A stretch of DNA of 64,000 nt. It comes from Chitinophagales bacterium (lineage in GTDB: Bacteria; Bacteroidota; Bacteroidia; Chitinophagales; Saprospiraceae). The notes under the pieces were generated by a model. The model had not been told where the DNA came from, made no database searches, and saw nothing but the letters and a program-made list of their open reading frames with translations. The position numbers and the translations under genes are program-made. The stretch spans positions 99,303 to 163,302 of the forward strand of contig JAAFJT010000001.1 of the NCBI GenBank assembly GCA_013298955.1, in the 5' to 3' direction. Below, piece by piece: positions 17,392 to 25,897 of this stretch (positions are counted from its first letter, which is position 1; each line of letters starts with the position of its first letter).

Positions 17392-18285
17392 TCAGTTTAC
17401 TTGCAATATTTTTTTTAATAATCCATTCAAGACAGGCGAAATCAATTTATGAGTTGCGTCTAAAACATGTAATCGGGAAGCAGGCAGTTCAGATTCCAAC
17501 ATTCGACCTGTAGCAATCGGTACAATTGGGTCTTTTTCACCGAAAAACAATTCAATTGGAATATTAATGCGTTGCAATTTATCCAAAACGCGCTGCATCG
17601 GAATCACAAAATCATCCATCGAAAGCCAATATGAAAATAAACGCATCCGCCGTTCCACCCGTCCCAAATGTTTAAATGTAAAATCATATATAAATTCATT
17701 AATCAACTTATATTTTCTGAAAAAAGTCAAAATGCGTAAAAACCAAAACGGTTTGTTTAAAATCCACCAGAGCGCGTACCGAATAGGGCGCGGAATCATC
17801 GAAATTTCAAACATGCCTTTGGTGTTAAAACCGTCGGGCGCGAGTAAAAAAAGGCGGTCGAGGCGCGGTGCAAATTCCCAAACCATGCGTTGAAGGATGC
17901 GCGCCCCAAAACTATAACCCATGAGCTCAAAACTATATTTATTTTCCATTTCCGCAATCGTCGAAATAATGCGTTTAATATCCCGTTTATTGAAAAAAGA
18001 TTCGCGCCATTGTGTATGCCCGTGATGCGGCAAATCCACCGCATACACCGTGTAATGCGGTTCGAGCGACTCCTGTAAAGGCAAAAACAGGGTAGCGCGG
18101 TCGCCAAAACCATGAAAGGCTATCAATAACCGCTCTCCATGTCCAAATCGAAGGCAGCCAATACGAGAATTTTTGTAAGCAAAATAAATGCGTTCTGCAT
18201 TGCGCGAAGCCGATATTTTGGTTACAATTTCTTCTGCATTTTTGCAAATCGGATGTGCATTTTTTAAACGATATGATTCGGGCAT
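17392..18285 (-). CDS. Alpha/beta hydrolase
   Basis: 297 residues with an alpha/beta-hydrolase core. The oxyanion region is HGFGDRATLF, the nucleophile elbow is GYSFGA, the acid is probably the Asp in FFGEKDPIVP, and the catalytic His is in DATHKLISP near the C-terminus. A helical cap rich in Phe and Arg lies between the two halves. No signal peptide is seen. Substrate unknown. It converges on the DUF3137 gene and is divergent from the DUF547 gene, 60 bases away. Confidence 0.85.
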   Translation of the reverse strand: MPESYRLKNAHPICKNAEEIVTKISASRNAERIYFAYKNSRIGCLRFGHGERLLIAFHGFGDRATLFLPLQESLEPHYTVYAVDLPHHGHTQWRESFFNKRDIKRIISTIAEMENKYSFELMGYSFGARILQRMVWEFAPRLDRLFLLAPDGFNTKGMFEISMIPRPIRYALWWILNKPFWFLRILTFFRKYKLINEFIYDFTFKHLGRVERRMRLFSYWLSMDDFVIPMQRVLDKLQRINIPIELFFGEKDPIVPIATGRMLESELPASRLHVLDATHKLISPVLNGLLKKILQVN

Positions 18286-18344
18286 AAATAATTATAGATT
18301 ATAACAAATTTACATTTAATTTAAATTTTTGTAAAAAAAACACC

Positions 18345-19115
18345 ATGAGATTTTCACAAAAGGTTTTTTTTTGGAGTTATATGATGCTCCTCATCACGAG
18401 TTGTAATGCCTGTTTTGCGGTCAAAACGCATCGTTCTGACTCGAAACCGATTCGCCACGACGTGTGGGAGGGTTTGTTAAAAAAACATGTTAGCGCGACA
18501 GGTGTGGTCAATTACAAGGGGCTACTTGCCGATAGTTTGGCGTTTCAAGGGTATCTAAACCAACTTGCACAAGGCTACCCGAATGATAAAAATTGGACAA
18601 AATCTGAACAAATGGCATATTGGATTAATACGTATAATGCTTACACTGTGCAACTTATTCTCAAAAATTATCCTGTGAAAAGTATTAAATCTATCAAATC
18701 TGGGATTCCGTTTGTAAATGATGTATGGCAAATGGAACTGATTCCGATTGAAAATAAGTTATATCATCTTAATAATATTGAGCATGGCATTTTGCGCGCT
18801 CAATTTTCAGAGCCGCGTATTCATTTTGCGGTGAATTGTGCTTCTAAATCGTGTCCGAAATTGTTGAATGAGGCATACACGGCTGAAAAGTTGGAAACAC
18901 AATTGACTCAACAAGCCCGAAGTTTCCTAAATGATGGTGTTCGCAATCAAATTTCAACACAAAAAGCAGCCTTATCTAAAATTTTTTCATGGTATCGGGG
19001 CGATTTCACCAAAAAACAACTGTTGTTTGAGTTTATAAATCAGTATTCGGATATCAAAATGTCGGAAAATACCAATATTAATTATCTGGATTATGATTGG
19101 AATCTCAATGAATAA
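18345..19115 (+). CDS. DUF547 domain protein, exported
   Basis: 256 residues with an N-terminal signal segment followed by LLITSCNACF, where Cys20 or Cys23 might be lipidated. The DUF547 core is clear: LLKKHVSATGVVNYKGL, then SEQMAYWINTYNAYTVQLIL, and HFAVNCASKSCPKL with its conserved Cys pair. Function of the family is unknown; it is common in exported proteins of environmental bacteria. It is single, and a family B palindrome follows its stop codon. Confidence 0.88.
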   Translation: MRFSQKVFFWSYMMLLITSCNACFAVKTHRSDSKPIRHDVWEGLLKKHVSATGVVNYKGLLADSLAFQGYLNQLAQGYPNDKNWTKSEQMAYWINTYNAYTVQLILKNYPVKSIKSIKSGIPFVNDVWQMELIPIENKLYHLNNIEHGILRAQFSEPRIHFAVNCASKSCPKLLNEAYTAEKLETQLTQQARSFLNDGVRNQISTQKAALSKIFSWYRGDFTKKQLLFEFINQYSDIKMSENTNINYLDYDWNLNE

Positions 19116-19116
19116 C

Positions 19117-19199
19117 GGTTTGAATTAGGATGTATTAGATTTTTCAAGATTCCTAAATCTTGAAAAATCCAATACATCCTAAAAATCCTAATTCAAACC
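19117..19199. repeat. Family B palindrome (GGTTTGAATTAGGATGTATT)
   Basis: Long inverted repeat occupying exactly the gap between the convergent DUF547 and fni genes; arms of about 38 bases. Confidence 0.85.
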
Positions 19200-19200
19200 A

Positions 19201-20208
19201 TTATCGAATGCGTAAATACGCTTCTGCCAATGCTAATCCATTGATTTGAGCTTCTACATATTTGCATAAATCATCATAATCTCCTTGTGCATGTTTTAAA
19301 AACCCTGCTGCCTGTCCATAGACAGAGGGCATATTCAACTTTTTCATCAAGTAAAAACCATCCAAAAAATGACGAATCCCTCCTGATATAATGACTTGCT
19401 TACATCGCATTGCGTCACCCAATTCAAGTTGAATTTGATTCGTGAAACCAACCATTTCTTCCGCCGTATGTCCCAAATGGGCTAATTTTTCATATAAATG
19501 TTGTTGCTCCGCATCACTTCTCAACAGCTCCACTTGTGCAAAATTCGTACCACCACTCGCCGCGAAATCAACTGCTGCCAAAGGCAATTGAAACAATCGC
19601 TTCAAACTATGATAACCAAAACCTTGCCCAACTTCTTTCACAATCACTTGACAATCAATCTTTTCTAAAATCGTTTCAATGGTTTCAATCGGCGATTTTT
19701 TAAACCTATCCCCTTCGGGTTGTAACCATTCTTGCATCGGATTGACGTGAATAATCAAACCATCAGCGCGCAACGTATCCATTAATTTTTGAATTTCATG
19801 AATTTCATGATGCGCTATCATCCGTTCCAATTGCGCAATCCCAAGATTCGCAAACAACGGCAAATCATCGCCTATCAAATGCCGCACATCAAAATCAGAT
19901 AAATGTTCTTTATCATACAACAATTGCCGACACGAACCCAAACCCATCCCAAAACCAAAATCTCGTGCCGCCCTTGCTAAATTGCGATTAATCGTCCGCG
20001 CCTTCGCCGTGCCGCCCGTCATGCTGCTCACCCACATCGGAATTTTAAACGATTTGTTTAAAAAAACGAATGGTTTCAATGTATTGGCATCGGGATGCGC
20101 CGAAAAGAGTGGTTCGTAATAAAAACGCGGGTCTGTCGCACCGATTTGAGAGCGAAATGCCAAATCAATATGGTCTCGCTTGCGGCTGACGGCAGTTGAA
20201 TCTTGCAT
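19201..20208 (-). CDS. fni: Type 2 isopentenyl-diphosphate delta-isomerase
   Basis: An FMN- and NADPH-dependent enzyme of 335 residues that interconverts isopentenyl and dimethylallyl diphosphate for isoprenoid synthesis. The N-terminal RKRDHIDLAF, the WVSSMTGGT strand, GMGLGSCRQLL and the FMN phosphate-binding ASGGTNFAQVE are characteristic. Length is normal. It is monocistronic and divergent from murQ, the two being separated by a 241-base nested palindrome. Confidence 0.94.
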   Translation of the reverse strand: MQDSTAVSRKRDHIDLAFRSQIGATDPRFYYEPLFSAHPDANTLKPFVFLNKSFKIPMWVSSMTGGTAKARTINRNLARAARDFGFGMGLGSCRQLLYDKEHLSDFDVRHLIGDDLPLFANLGIAQLERMIAHHEIHEIQKLMDTLRADGLIIHVNPMQEWLQPEGDRFKKSPIETIETILEKIDCQVIVKEVGQGFGYHSLKRLFQLPLAAVDFAASGGTNFAQVELLRSDAEQQHLYEKLAHLGHTAEEMVGFTNQIQLELGDAMRCKQVIISGGIRHFLDGFYLMKKLNMPSVYGQAAGFLKHAQGDYDDLCKYVEAQINGLALAEAYLRIR

Positions 20209-20321
20209 GATATTTGAATTTTTATAGATGTATATGGTTTGAACGAGTCTTTGTAATAAGAACTTTTTGAAAAATAAACAAATTTTATGCTCAAAAGTTG
20301 TGAAAGTACCTTCATTCGGAG

Positions 20322-20562
20322 GTGGATTTTATGGATTCTTTGGATTTTTATACTTTGCGTCGGGTGGTTTTGGATACGATTGGAACGCGGATGACGCGGA
20401 TGGGGCGGATTCGCACGGATTTTTTTTGAAATTCAGTGCCAATTCAGGAAAAAATCCGTGAAAATTCGCCCCATCCGCGTTATCCGTGTTCCCATTGGAT
20501 CGCAAAAACACCCGACGCAAAGTATAAAAATCCAAAGAATCCAATAAATCCATAAAATCCAC
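20322..20562. repeat. 241-base nested palindrome: family A inside a second inverted repeat
   Basis: The outer arms run from GTGGATTTTATGGATTCTTT to its mirror at 20562 and include TATACTTTGCGTCGGGTG. The inner arms are family A (GATTGGAACGCGGATGACGC). Nearly the whole gap folds on itself. It lies between the divergent fni and murQ genes, so it is not a terminator of either. The half element at 7383-7464 has the same inner/outer order. Confidence 0.85.
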
Positions 20563-20665
20563 ATCTAAATATTTTTGTTTTGATTATATATAAACATTCC
20601 ATGCTTTGTAGGCGTTTTCAATTAAAAAGCAATCTTTTTACTATCACCAACCTAATTTTTTTTGA

Positions 20666-21484
20666 ATGCAATTGACCACTGAATCCAATTCACATTACGA
20701 TAATTTAGAATCTAAAAACATTTCGCAGCTCCTGCATGCGATGAATCAAGAAGATTGCTCGGTGCCACAAGCGGTGCAAAAAGCATTGCCGCAAATAGAG
20801 GCTTTTCTTGCGGCTGCTATGGTGCGCATGCGCAACGGCGGTAAAATTTTTTACATAGGTGCAGGTACATCTGGGCGTTTGGGCGTGCTGGATGCCTCCG
20901 AAATTCCGCCGACTTTTGGCGCGCCGAAAGATTGGTTCATCGGTTTGATAGCGGGCGGAGACCATGCTTTACGCAATCCTGTCGAATTTGCCGAAGATAA
21001 TTTACAGCAAGCATGGAAAGATATGCAAGTGTATTCCATTGATAAACAAGATATTGTGGTCGGAATTGCGGCTTCTGGGACAACACCTTATGTGATGGGC
21101 GGGTTGAAATCGGCGCAGACAGCAGGCTGTTTGACAGGCTGCATTGTTTGCAATATAGGTTCGCCTGTGGCTGCTGCGGCGATGTTTCCAATGGAAATCG
21201 TGGTCGGTCCCGAATTTGTTACGGGCAGTACCCGATTAAAATCAGGGACGGCAACCAAATTAGTTTTGAATATGATTTCGACGACTTTGATGATTCAAAT
21301 GGGGCGCGTCAAGGGCAATCGCATGGTCGATATGCAGTTGGCAAATCGAAAATTGGTTCAACGCGGGACGAAAATGGTTATGGAAGCCCTGCAATTGGAC
21401 GAAAAAACGGCGCATGAACTCTTGCAACAACAAGGGTCGGTTCGCAAAGCGATTGATTTTTTTAAAACAAAAAATAATATATAG
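20666..21484 (+). CDS. murQ: N-acetylmuramic acid 6-phosphate etherase
   Basis: A SIS-domain enzyme of 272 residues that cleaves the lactyl ether of MurNAc-6-phosphate to GlcNAc-6-phosphate and D-lactate, a step in cell-wall recycling. The sugar-phosphate-binding YIGAGTSGRLGVLDASE and EIPPTFG are diagnostic, as are AASGTTPYV and FVTGSTRLKSGTATK. It is slightly short at the C-terminus compared with 290-300-residue homologues but contains the core. Monocistronic; no other recycling genes are nearby. Confidence 0.95.
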   Translation: MQLTTESNSHYDNLESKNISQLLHAMNQEDCSVPQAVQKALPQIEAFLAAAMVRMRNGGKIFYIGAGTSGRLGVLDASEIPPTFGAPKDWFIGLIAGGDHALRNPVEFAEDNLQQAWKDMQVYSIDKQDIVVGIAASGTTPYVMGGLKSAQTAGCLTGCIVCNIGSPVAAAAMFPMEIVVGPEFVTGSTRLKSGTATKLVLNMISTTLMIQMGRVKGNRMVDMQLANRKLVQRGTKMVMEALQLDEKTAHELLQQQGSVRKAIDFFKTKNNI

Positions 21485-21602
21485 CTTACTTAAAATAATA
21501 GGTAACTTGGTTGTTGCCACATTCCAAAGAAAGGTTTATTTTTGGACAAGATTTGTAACTGAACCGTTTTTTACCTTGATTTAACTCAAATTTTGCTTGA
21601 AA

Positions 21603-22178
21603 ATGACAAAAATGCCTCTTTTCGGATTGATTTTTTGGATGGGTAGCTGCCTTGAAAGCGCGGCGCAATCAGTCGATTCTTCCAAATCGTATTTCGCGCC
21701 CGCGCTTGACACTGCGACGATGCAGGTCACAGGTAGTGGTTACGCGTACTCGGTCAAAGAGCCGAAACGGTGGACAGGCGATAAAGAACGCGCCAAAGAC
21801 TTTTTTTCAAACATTGTGTTTTATGAAAATGAACAAGCATTGACGGCGGGTGGCGCGTTAATCCAAGTTTTGCTGTTCAAAAAACAGGATGAAAACACCA
21901 TAGATGATTTAAATCACGATGTGAACGGTTACAAACGCGAATTTCCGACCGCACAAGTGAAGGATGTTAAATATAAGCATAAAAATTATGCTTGTTTTGC
22001 GAAAGTGGTTTATTTGCAAAGCCGTTTTTATCAGTACATTTGCTACATCAATCCGGGCAAAAAGTTTCAAAATGGGTTTTCTGTGGCGATGAATGTCCAA
22101 AAACGGGCTCCTACCAAACAAGAATTAGTAGCATTTGAGTCCGTAATCCAATCTTTGAACGGCTTGACGGAAAATTAA
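21603..22178 (+). CDS. Hypothetical exported protein
   Basis: About 191 residues with a hydrophobic signal segment (MPLFGLIFWMGSC). The cleavage site is probably after SAAQ; the Cys is unlikely to be lipidated. The mature part has a GSGYAYSVKEPKRW segment and alternating charged and hydrophobic strands (VLLFKKQDENTIDDLNHDV). I do not recognise a family. A TTG at 21597 would add two residues; the ATG at 21603 is preferred. It precedes the membrane protein gene by 24 bases, so they are probably co-transcribed. Confidence 0.7.
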   Translation: MTKMPLFGLIFWMGSCLESAAQSVDSSKSYFAPALDTATMQVTGSGYAYSVKEPKRWTGDKERAKDFFSNIVFYENEQALTAGGALIQVLLFKKQDENTIDDLNHDVNGYKREFPTAQVKDVKYKHKNYACFAKVVYLQSRFYQYICYINPGKKFQNGFSVAMNVQKRAPTKQELVAFESVIQSLNGLTEN

Positions 22179-22202
22179 ATATGGACAAAAAATATTTTAA
22201 CG

Positions 22203-23678
22203 ATGCTAAATTTTGTTTTTTTGAAAAAAAATGCCCTTCCATGTTTGGTTGGGCTGTTTGCTTTTGCCTATCTTTGTTGCAAGGCGGCAATCGTGCAGAT
22301 TACACATGATGAAGTTTATACCGTCATGCAACTCACGCCACAACCGATTTGGGATTTGATGGCGTATCAAAGTTCTTATACGAATAATCATATTTTAAAT
22401 ACGTTATTGTGTAAATTATCTTGTAATCTATTTGGAATGAATACCTTATCAGGCAGATTACCTGTTTTAATTTCATTTATAGTTTATTTTTACTTTTGTT
22501 TTCGATTGGCTGAATCGGTATTTAAAACAGATGAAACGCGTTGGTATCAATGGGCAATGTTAAGTGTTTTGATATGCAATCCCTACTTATTAGATTTTTT
22601 TTCATTGGCTCGCGGGTATGGGATAGCGATTGCCTGCATGATGGGCGCAACCTATCATTCAACACAATATGTTTGTTTTAAAATTGAAAAATCATTATCA
22701 ATAGGATTGTTTTGGGCAAGTTTGGCGGTGTATGCCCAATTTGGATTATTACATTTTTGGTTAGCTTTTCAAGCTATCTTATTGGTTTACAATCTTTTAG
22801 GTGTTTCAACGAATGCTAAAAAAAGTTTTTTCATTCAAATTATAAGTGTCCTTTTAACAATTTTATTGATTTATAAACCCATTACGGCAATTTTGCGCGA
22901 TAATCAAATTGCTTATTACGGGACGAAAGGTTTTTTGGAAGATACGATTCATTCTATTTTAAACAATTCTTTATTCAGCCAAGCCTATTTTGACTCGCGT
23001 ACTTTTGATGTTTTTGCAGATTTATTAATCGTTTTGTTTGTTTTAATCTTGACAAACAATATTTTAAACATTAAAAATATAAAAATTCAAACAGTTGAAA
23101 CGCCTGCATTTTGGCTTTTCGCGCTATTCAGTATGACGGCGATGAGCGTCATTTTACAATTTCACTTATTGGGCAATCAATACGTAATTGATAGAACCGC
23201 CTTGTTTTTCTATCCTTTATTGGCAATGAATTTCCCCTTTGCAGCCGTCATTTTATCAAAATTAAAACCCATTGCAGGGCGCAGTTTGTTGATTATAATT
23301 ACGATTTTCGCTATGTATCACACCTTGCGAAGCAGCCATTTACGCAGTTATCGAGAATGGTATTATGATAATCATACTTTTGAAGTGTTGGATTTCATGG
23401 AAAAAGAACGTTCCAAACGGCTTTCACAAGGCGACACCAATCTAATTCGCTTAGATATGAGTTGGATTTTTCAACCGTCGATTGCTTTTTATTGGAAAAC
23501 GCGCCAATATGCATGGATTAATTCGCCACCTTTTCACATGAATATTGAATCAAATACCGATTGTGAATATTATTATGCGTCCGCAGATGATGTTCCGAAA
23601 TTAGCTGAAAAATTTGAAATTGTTTTAAAATTTCCAGATAATGTGGGGCAATTGATGCGCCGAAAAAAAATGGAATGA
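22203..23678 (+). CDS. Membrane protein, GT-C / GT39-like glycosyltransferase candidate
   Basis: 491 residues with about ten hydrophobic segments. The first loop contains THDEVY, a DE motif in the position used by GT39/ArnT-type enzymes to bind a polyprenyl-linked sugar, and NNHILNTLLCKL followed by SGRLPVLISF matches the next part of that family. A soluble C-terminal region follows the last membrane helix. This suggests transfer of a sugar to a protein or lipid on the outer face of the inner membrane. The fold is likely; donor and acceptor are not known. Confidence 0.72.
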   Translation: MLNFVFLKKNALPCLVGLFAFAYLCCKAAIVQITHDEVYTVMQLTPQPIWDLMAYQSSYTNNHILNTLLCKLSCNLFGMNTLSGRLPVLISFIVYFYFCFRLAESVFKTDETRWYQWAMLSVLICNPYLLDFFSLARGYGIAIACMMGATYHSTQYVCFKIEKSLSIGLFWASLAVYAQFGLLHFWLAFQAILLVYNLLGVSTNAKKSFFIQIISVLLTILLIYKPITAILRDNQIAYYGTKGFLEDTIHSILNNSLFSQAYFDSRTFDVFADLLIVLFVLILTNNILNIKNIKIQTVETPAFWLFALFSMTAMSVILQFHLLGNQYVIDRTALFFYPLLAMNFPFAAVILSKLKPIAGRSLLIIITIFAMYHTLRSSHLRSYREWYYDNHTFEVLDFMEKERSKRLSQGDTNLIRLDMSWIFQPSIAFYWKTRQYAWINSPPFHMNIESNTDCEYYYASADDVPKLAEKFEIVLKFPDNVGQLMRRKKME

Positions 23679-23704
23679 TGCGCTACCTTATAGCCATGAT
23701 GAAT

Positions 23705-24139
23705 TCAAAAAAAATCTAAAGGCAATCGATTTTTTTCGCTACCCAATTGCTTTTCAATGCTTTGCAAATCAATATTCAGTGCATTCACCGACAGGTGAAT
23801 CTCCCGTAAAGAAAGTGCAAGCGAAATCGATAACGACAAAACGCCCAATGAAAAAATATTTTTTGCCATTTCAATGCGGTGTTCAAACACGAAAAACATG
23901 CTAATTACGCATAAAAAAAGTGAAAAAGCTCCAAACCATTGCATATTGCGAATGATATAAACCCGCCGCCGCAAATTGCGGATTTGCAAAAGCAAATTAT
24001 CTGCTGGATTTTCTAAAAACTTTTCTTTCAAACTGCGGATTAAATTGGCAATCGCCAAAAAACGATTCGTATAGGCTAAAAGCAATAGCGAAATCGCGGG
24101 AAATAAAACCGCAGGGGTCGCAATATTAAAATCATTCAT
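23705..24139 (-). CDS. DUF2721 family membrane protein
   Basis: 144 residues with three hydrophobic segments: an N-terminal one (PAVLFPAISLLLLAY), and two in the second half around WFGAFSLFLCVISMFFV and FSLGVLSLSISLALSL. The NRFLAIANLIRSL and IRNLRRRVYIIRNMQW segments are typical of DUF2721. Function unknown. It lies 22 bases downstream of the proline dehydrogenase gene on the same strand and may be co-transcribed. Confidence 0.8.
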   Translation of the reverse strand: MNDFNIATPAVLFPAISLLLLAYTNRFLAIANLIRSLKEKFLENPADNLLLQIRNLRRRVYIIRNMQWFGAFSLFLCVISMFFVFEHRIEMAKNIFSLGVLSLSISLALSLREIHLSVNALNIDLQSIEKQLGSEKNRLPLDFF

Positions 24140-24161
24140 GCTTTAATTTATTTATAACTTA

Positions 24162-25337
24162 TTATAAACCACGACGTTGTAATTCTTTTTGGATAAAACG
24201 ATATTCTCGACTCATATCGCCTGTAACGGCTGTATTTTCCTGCGCCCGCCGAATCAAATACGGCGTAACGTCTTGAACGCTGCCATAAACCACATATTTG
24301 GCAACATTGTAACCATTCGCAGCTAAATGAAATGTAATATTATCGCTCATCCCATACAGTTGCGCAAACCAATAATGGGGATGATTTTTCGGAATCTGAT
24401 GCGAATCCATCCAATCCGCTTGCAATAAATTACTGGCTACATTGTGGGACGCATTCATAATTGCCATTTTTTTACCTCGTTCAAGGCAAAAAAGGAGCGC
24501 GTCATCAAACATTTTATCGGTTGTTGCCTTATCAGGATTGATAGGGGAAGGATAATCCAACTCTTCGGCGCGATTCCGTTCTTTTTCCATGTACGCACCG
24601 CGCACTAATTTCACACCAAGGATGTAATTTTGGGCTTGTGATAATTGAAACGCGGCTTGTAATTGTTTTAAACCATCGTTTCGATACATTTGTAAAGTAT
24701 TGAAAACCACTGCTTTGTCTTTATTATACCGCGCCATTAAGATATTCACCATTTTATCAATCGTCTCTTGAATCCACGATTCTTCGGCATCAATGAGTAT
24801 CATAATGCCTTTATCGCGTGCCGTGTGGCAAATCGCATCGGCTCTTTTGGACGCATTGAAATACTCTTTTTGCTCTGCTTCAGTCCACTCATTGCCCGAT
24901 TGCATTTTTTCCAAAAGTTCAAAACGCGCTAATCCCGATATTTTGATGACCACAAATGGGATTTTATGCCGCGCTGCAAAATCAATCGCCCGTAATGCCT
25001 CATTCATCGTCCAATTAAAATCCGTTTCCGAAGATTTGGCTTCCGCGCCATAATCCAAAATCGAATGAACTTGAAAATGACCTAAATGTTCAATATTGGG
25101 AAGGGAATCCAAAAGGGTAGTGCCTCCACAAAATTGTTTGAAAATCGTGTTTTTGACGACTTGGTGCGCAAATGGCAGATTCCATTCGACCGCTTTCATC
25201 GCCAATTTGGAACCCCATTTGACTAAAAAGGGTTGATTCATCATTGAAAAAAGCCAAGCGGTCTCTTTCAATGCCTTGTCTGATTTGCCTGCGAAGGCAA
25301 TTTGAGTATCTGAAAAATCGATTTGTTGTTTTTCCAT
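24162..25337 (-). CDS. Proline dehydrogenase (monofunctional)
   Basis: 391 residues with a flavin-dependent TIM barrel that oxidises proline to pyrroline-5-carboxylate, feeding electrons to quinones. Core motifs are seen: ILIDAEESWIQ, FNTLQMYRNDGL, LGVKLVRGAYMEKER, and the C-terminal NGYNVAKYVVYG with YLIRRAQENT, which binds FAD and the proline carboxylate. There is no P5C dehydrogenase domain, so this is a PRODH, not a bifunctional PutA. It precedes the DUF2721 gene. Confidence 0.92.
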   Translation of the reverse strand: MEKQQIDFSDTQIAFAGKSDKALKETAWLFSMMNQPFLVKWGSKLAMKAVEWNLPFAHQVVKNTIFKQFCGGTTLLDSLPNIEHLGHFQVHSILDYGAEAKSSETDFNWTMNEALRAIDFAARHKIPFVVIKISGLARFELLEKMQSGNEWTEAEQKEYFNASKRADAICHTARDKGIMILIDAEESWIQETIDKMVNILMARYNKDKAVVFNTLQMYRNDGLKQLQAAFQLSQAQNYILGVKLVRGAYMEKERNRAEELDYPSPINPDKATTDKMFDDALLFCLERGKKMAIMNASHNVASNLLQADWMDSHQIPKNHPHYWFAQLYGMSDNITFHLAANGYNVAKYVVYGSVQDVTPYLIRRAQENTAVTGDMSREYRFIQKELQRRGL

Positions 25338-25402
25338 ATTTTTTGAATCCTAAGTCTTGCTTCTAAAAACTAACAAAAATGTAGGTATATTGTTCACATC
25401 TA

Positions 25403-25410
25403 CAAAAGTA
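25403..25410 (-). promoter_or_regulatory. Possible -7 box (TACTTTTG) for proline dehydrogenase
   Basis: Matches TAnnTTTG on the minus strand 66 bases before the start codon. No clear -33 TTTG is found at 19-21 bases. The rest of the 560-base gap (25338-25897) holds a short palindrome GCAACATTGTTGC at 25735 and no convincing gene. Confidence 0.4.
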
Positions 25411-25897
25411 GCCTTCTTTTTAAAGTAAAAATGATTTTTTAAACCCACAAGGAGTGATGCTTTGGCATGAATTATGCTTCATTTACGATAGAAATCTTAA
25501 ATTTAAATCAATTCATACCGTAAAACAATCACATGAGCGTAAAAACGCATCTCTAAAATACCCTTTTCGGGGTATTGAATATAATCAAAAAAAACGTATA
25601 AATTTGTTGTAGATTTTAAACTAAACAATTCCGATTAAACGAATTTTTGCTAATAAAACCAATTCTGTGAACCGATATTTCCCCTCCGTTGGTGCGCAGC
25701 ATTTCGCTGAAAAGTTACACATTCAATTTTTATAGCAACATTGTTGCAACACTGACCCCCTCAGTATCAAAGCAAATGGTATTATTGCGTCGCGTCGAAA
25801 AAACCGGTAAGGTGTTGCGCGGTGGTGCCTGCTTGATTTGTGCTGCAAACATCCCATACATTACTCAAATAATTCTTATCACCGGTTTAAAACAACT

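Noticed and set aside
20267..20562. Frames on both strands in the fni-murQ gap
   Set aside because: They translate the arms of the nested palindrome; the two frames mirror each other as expected of an inverted repeat.
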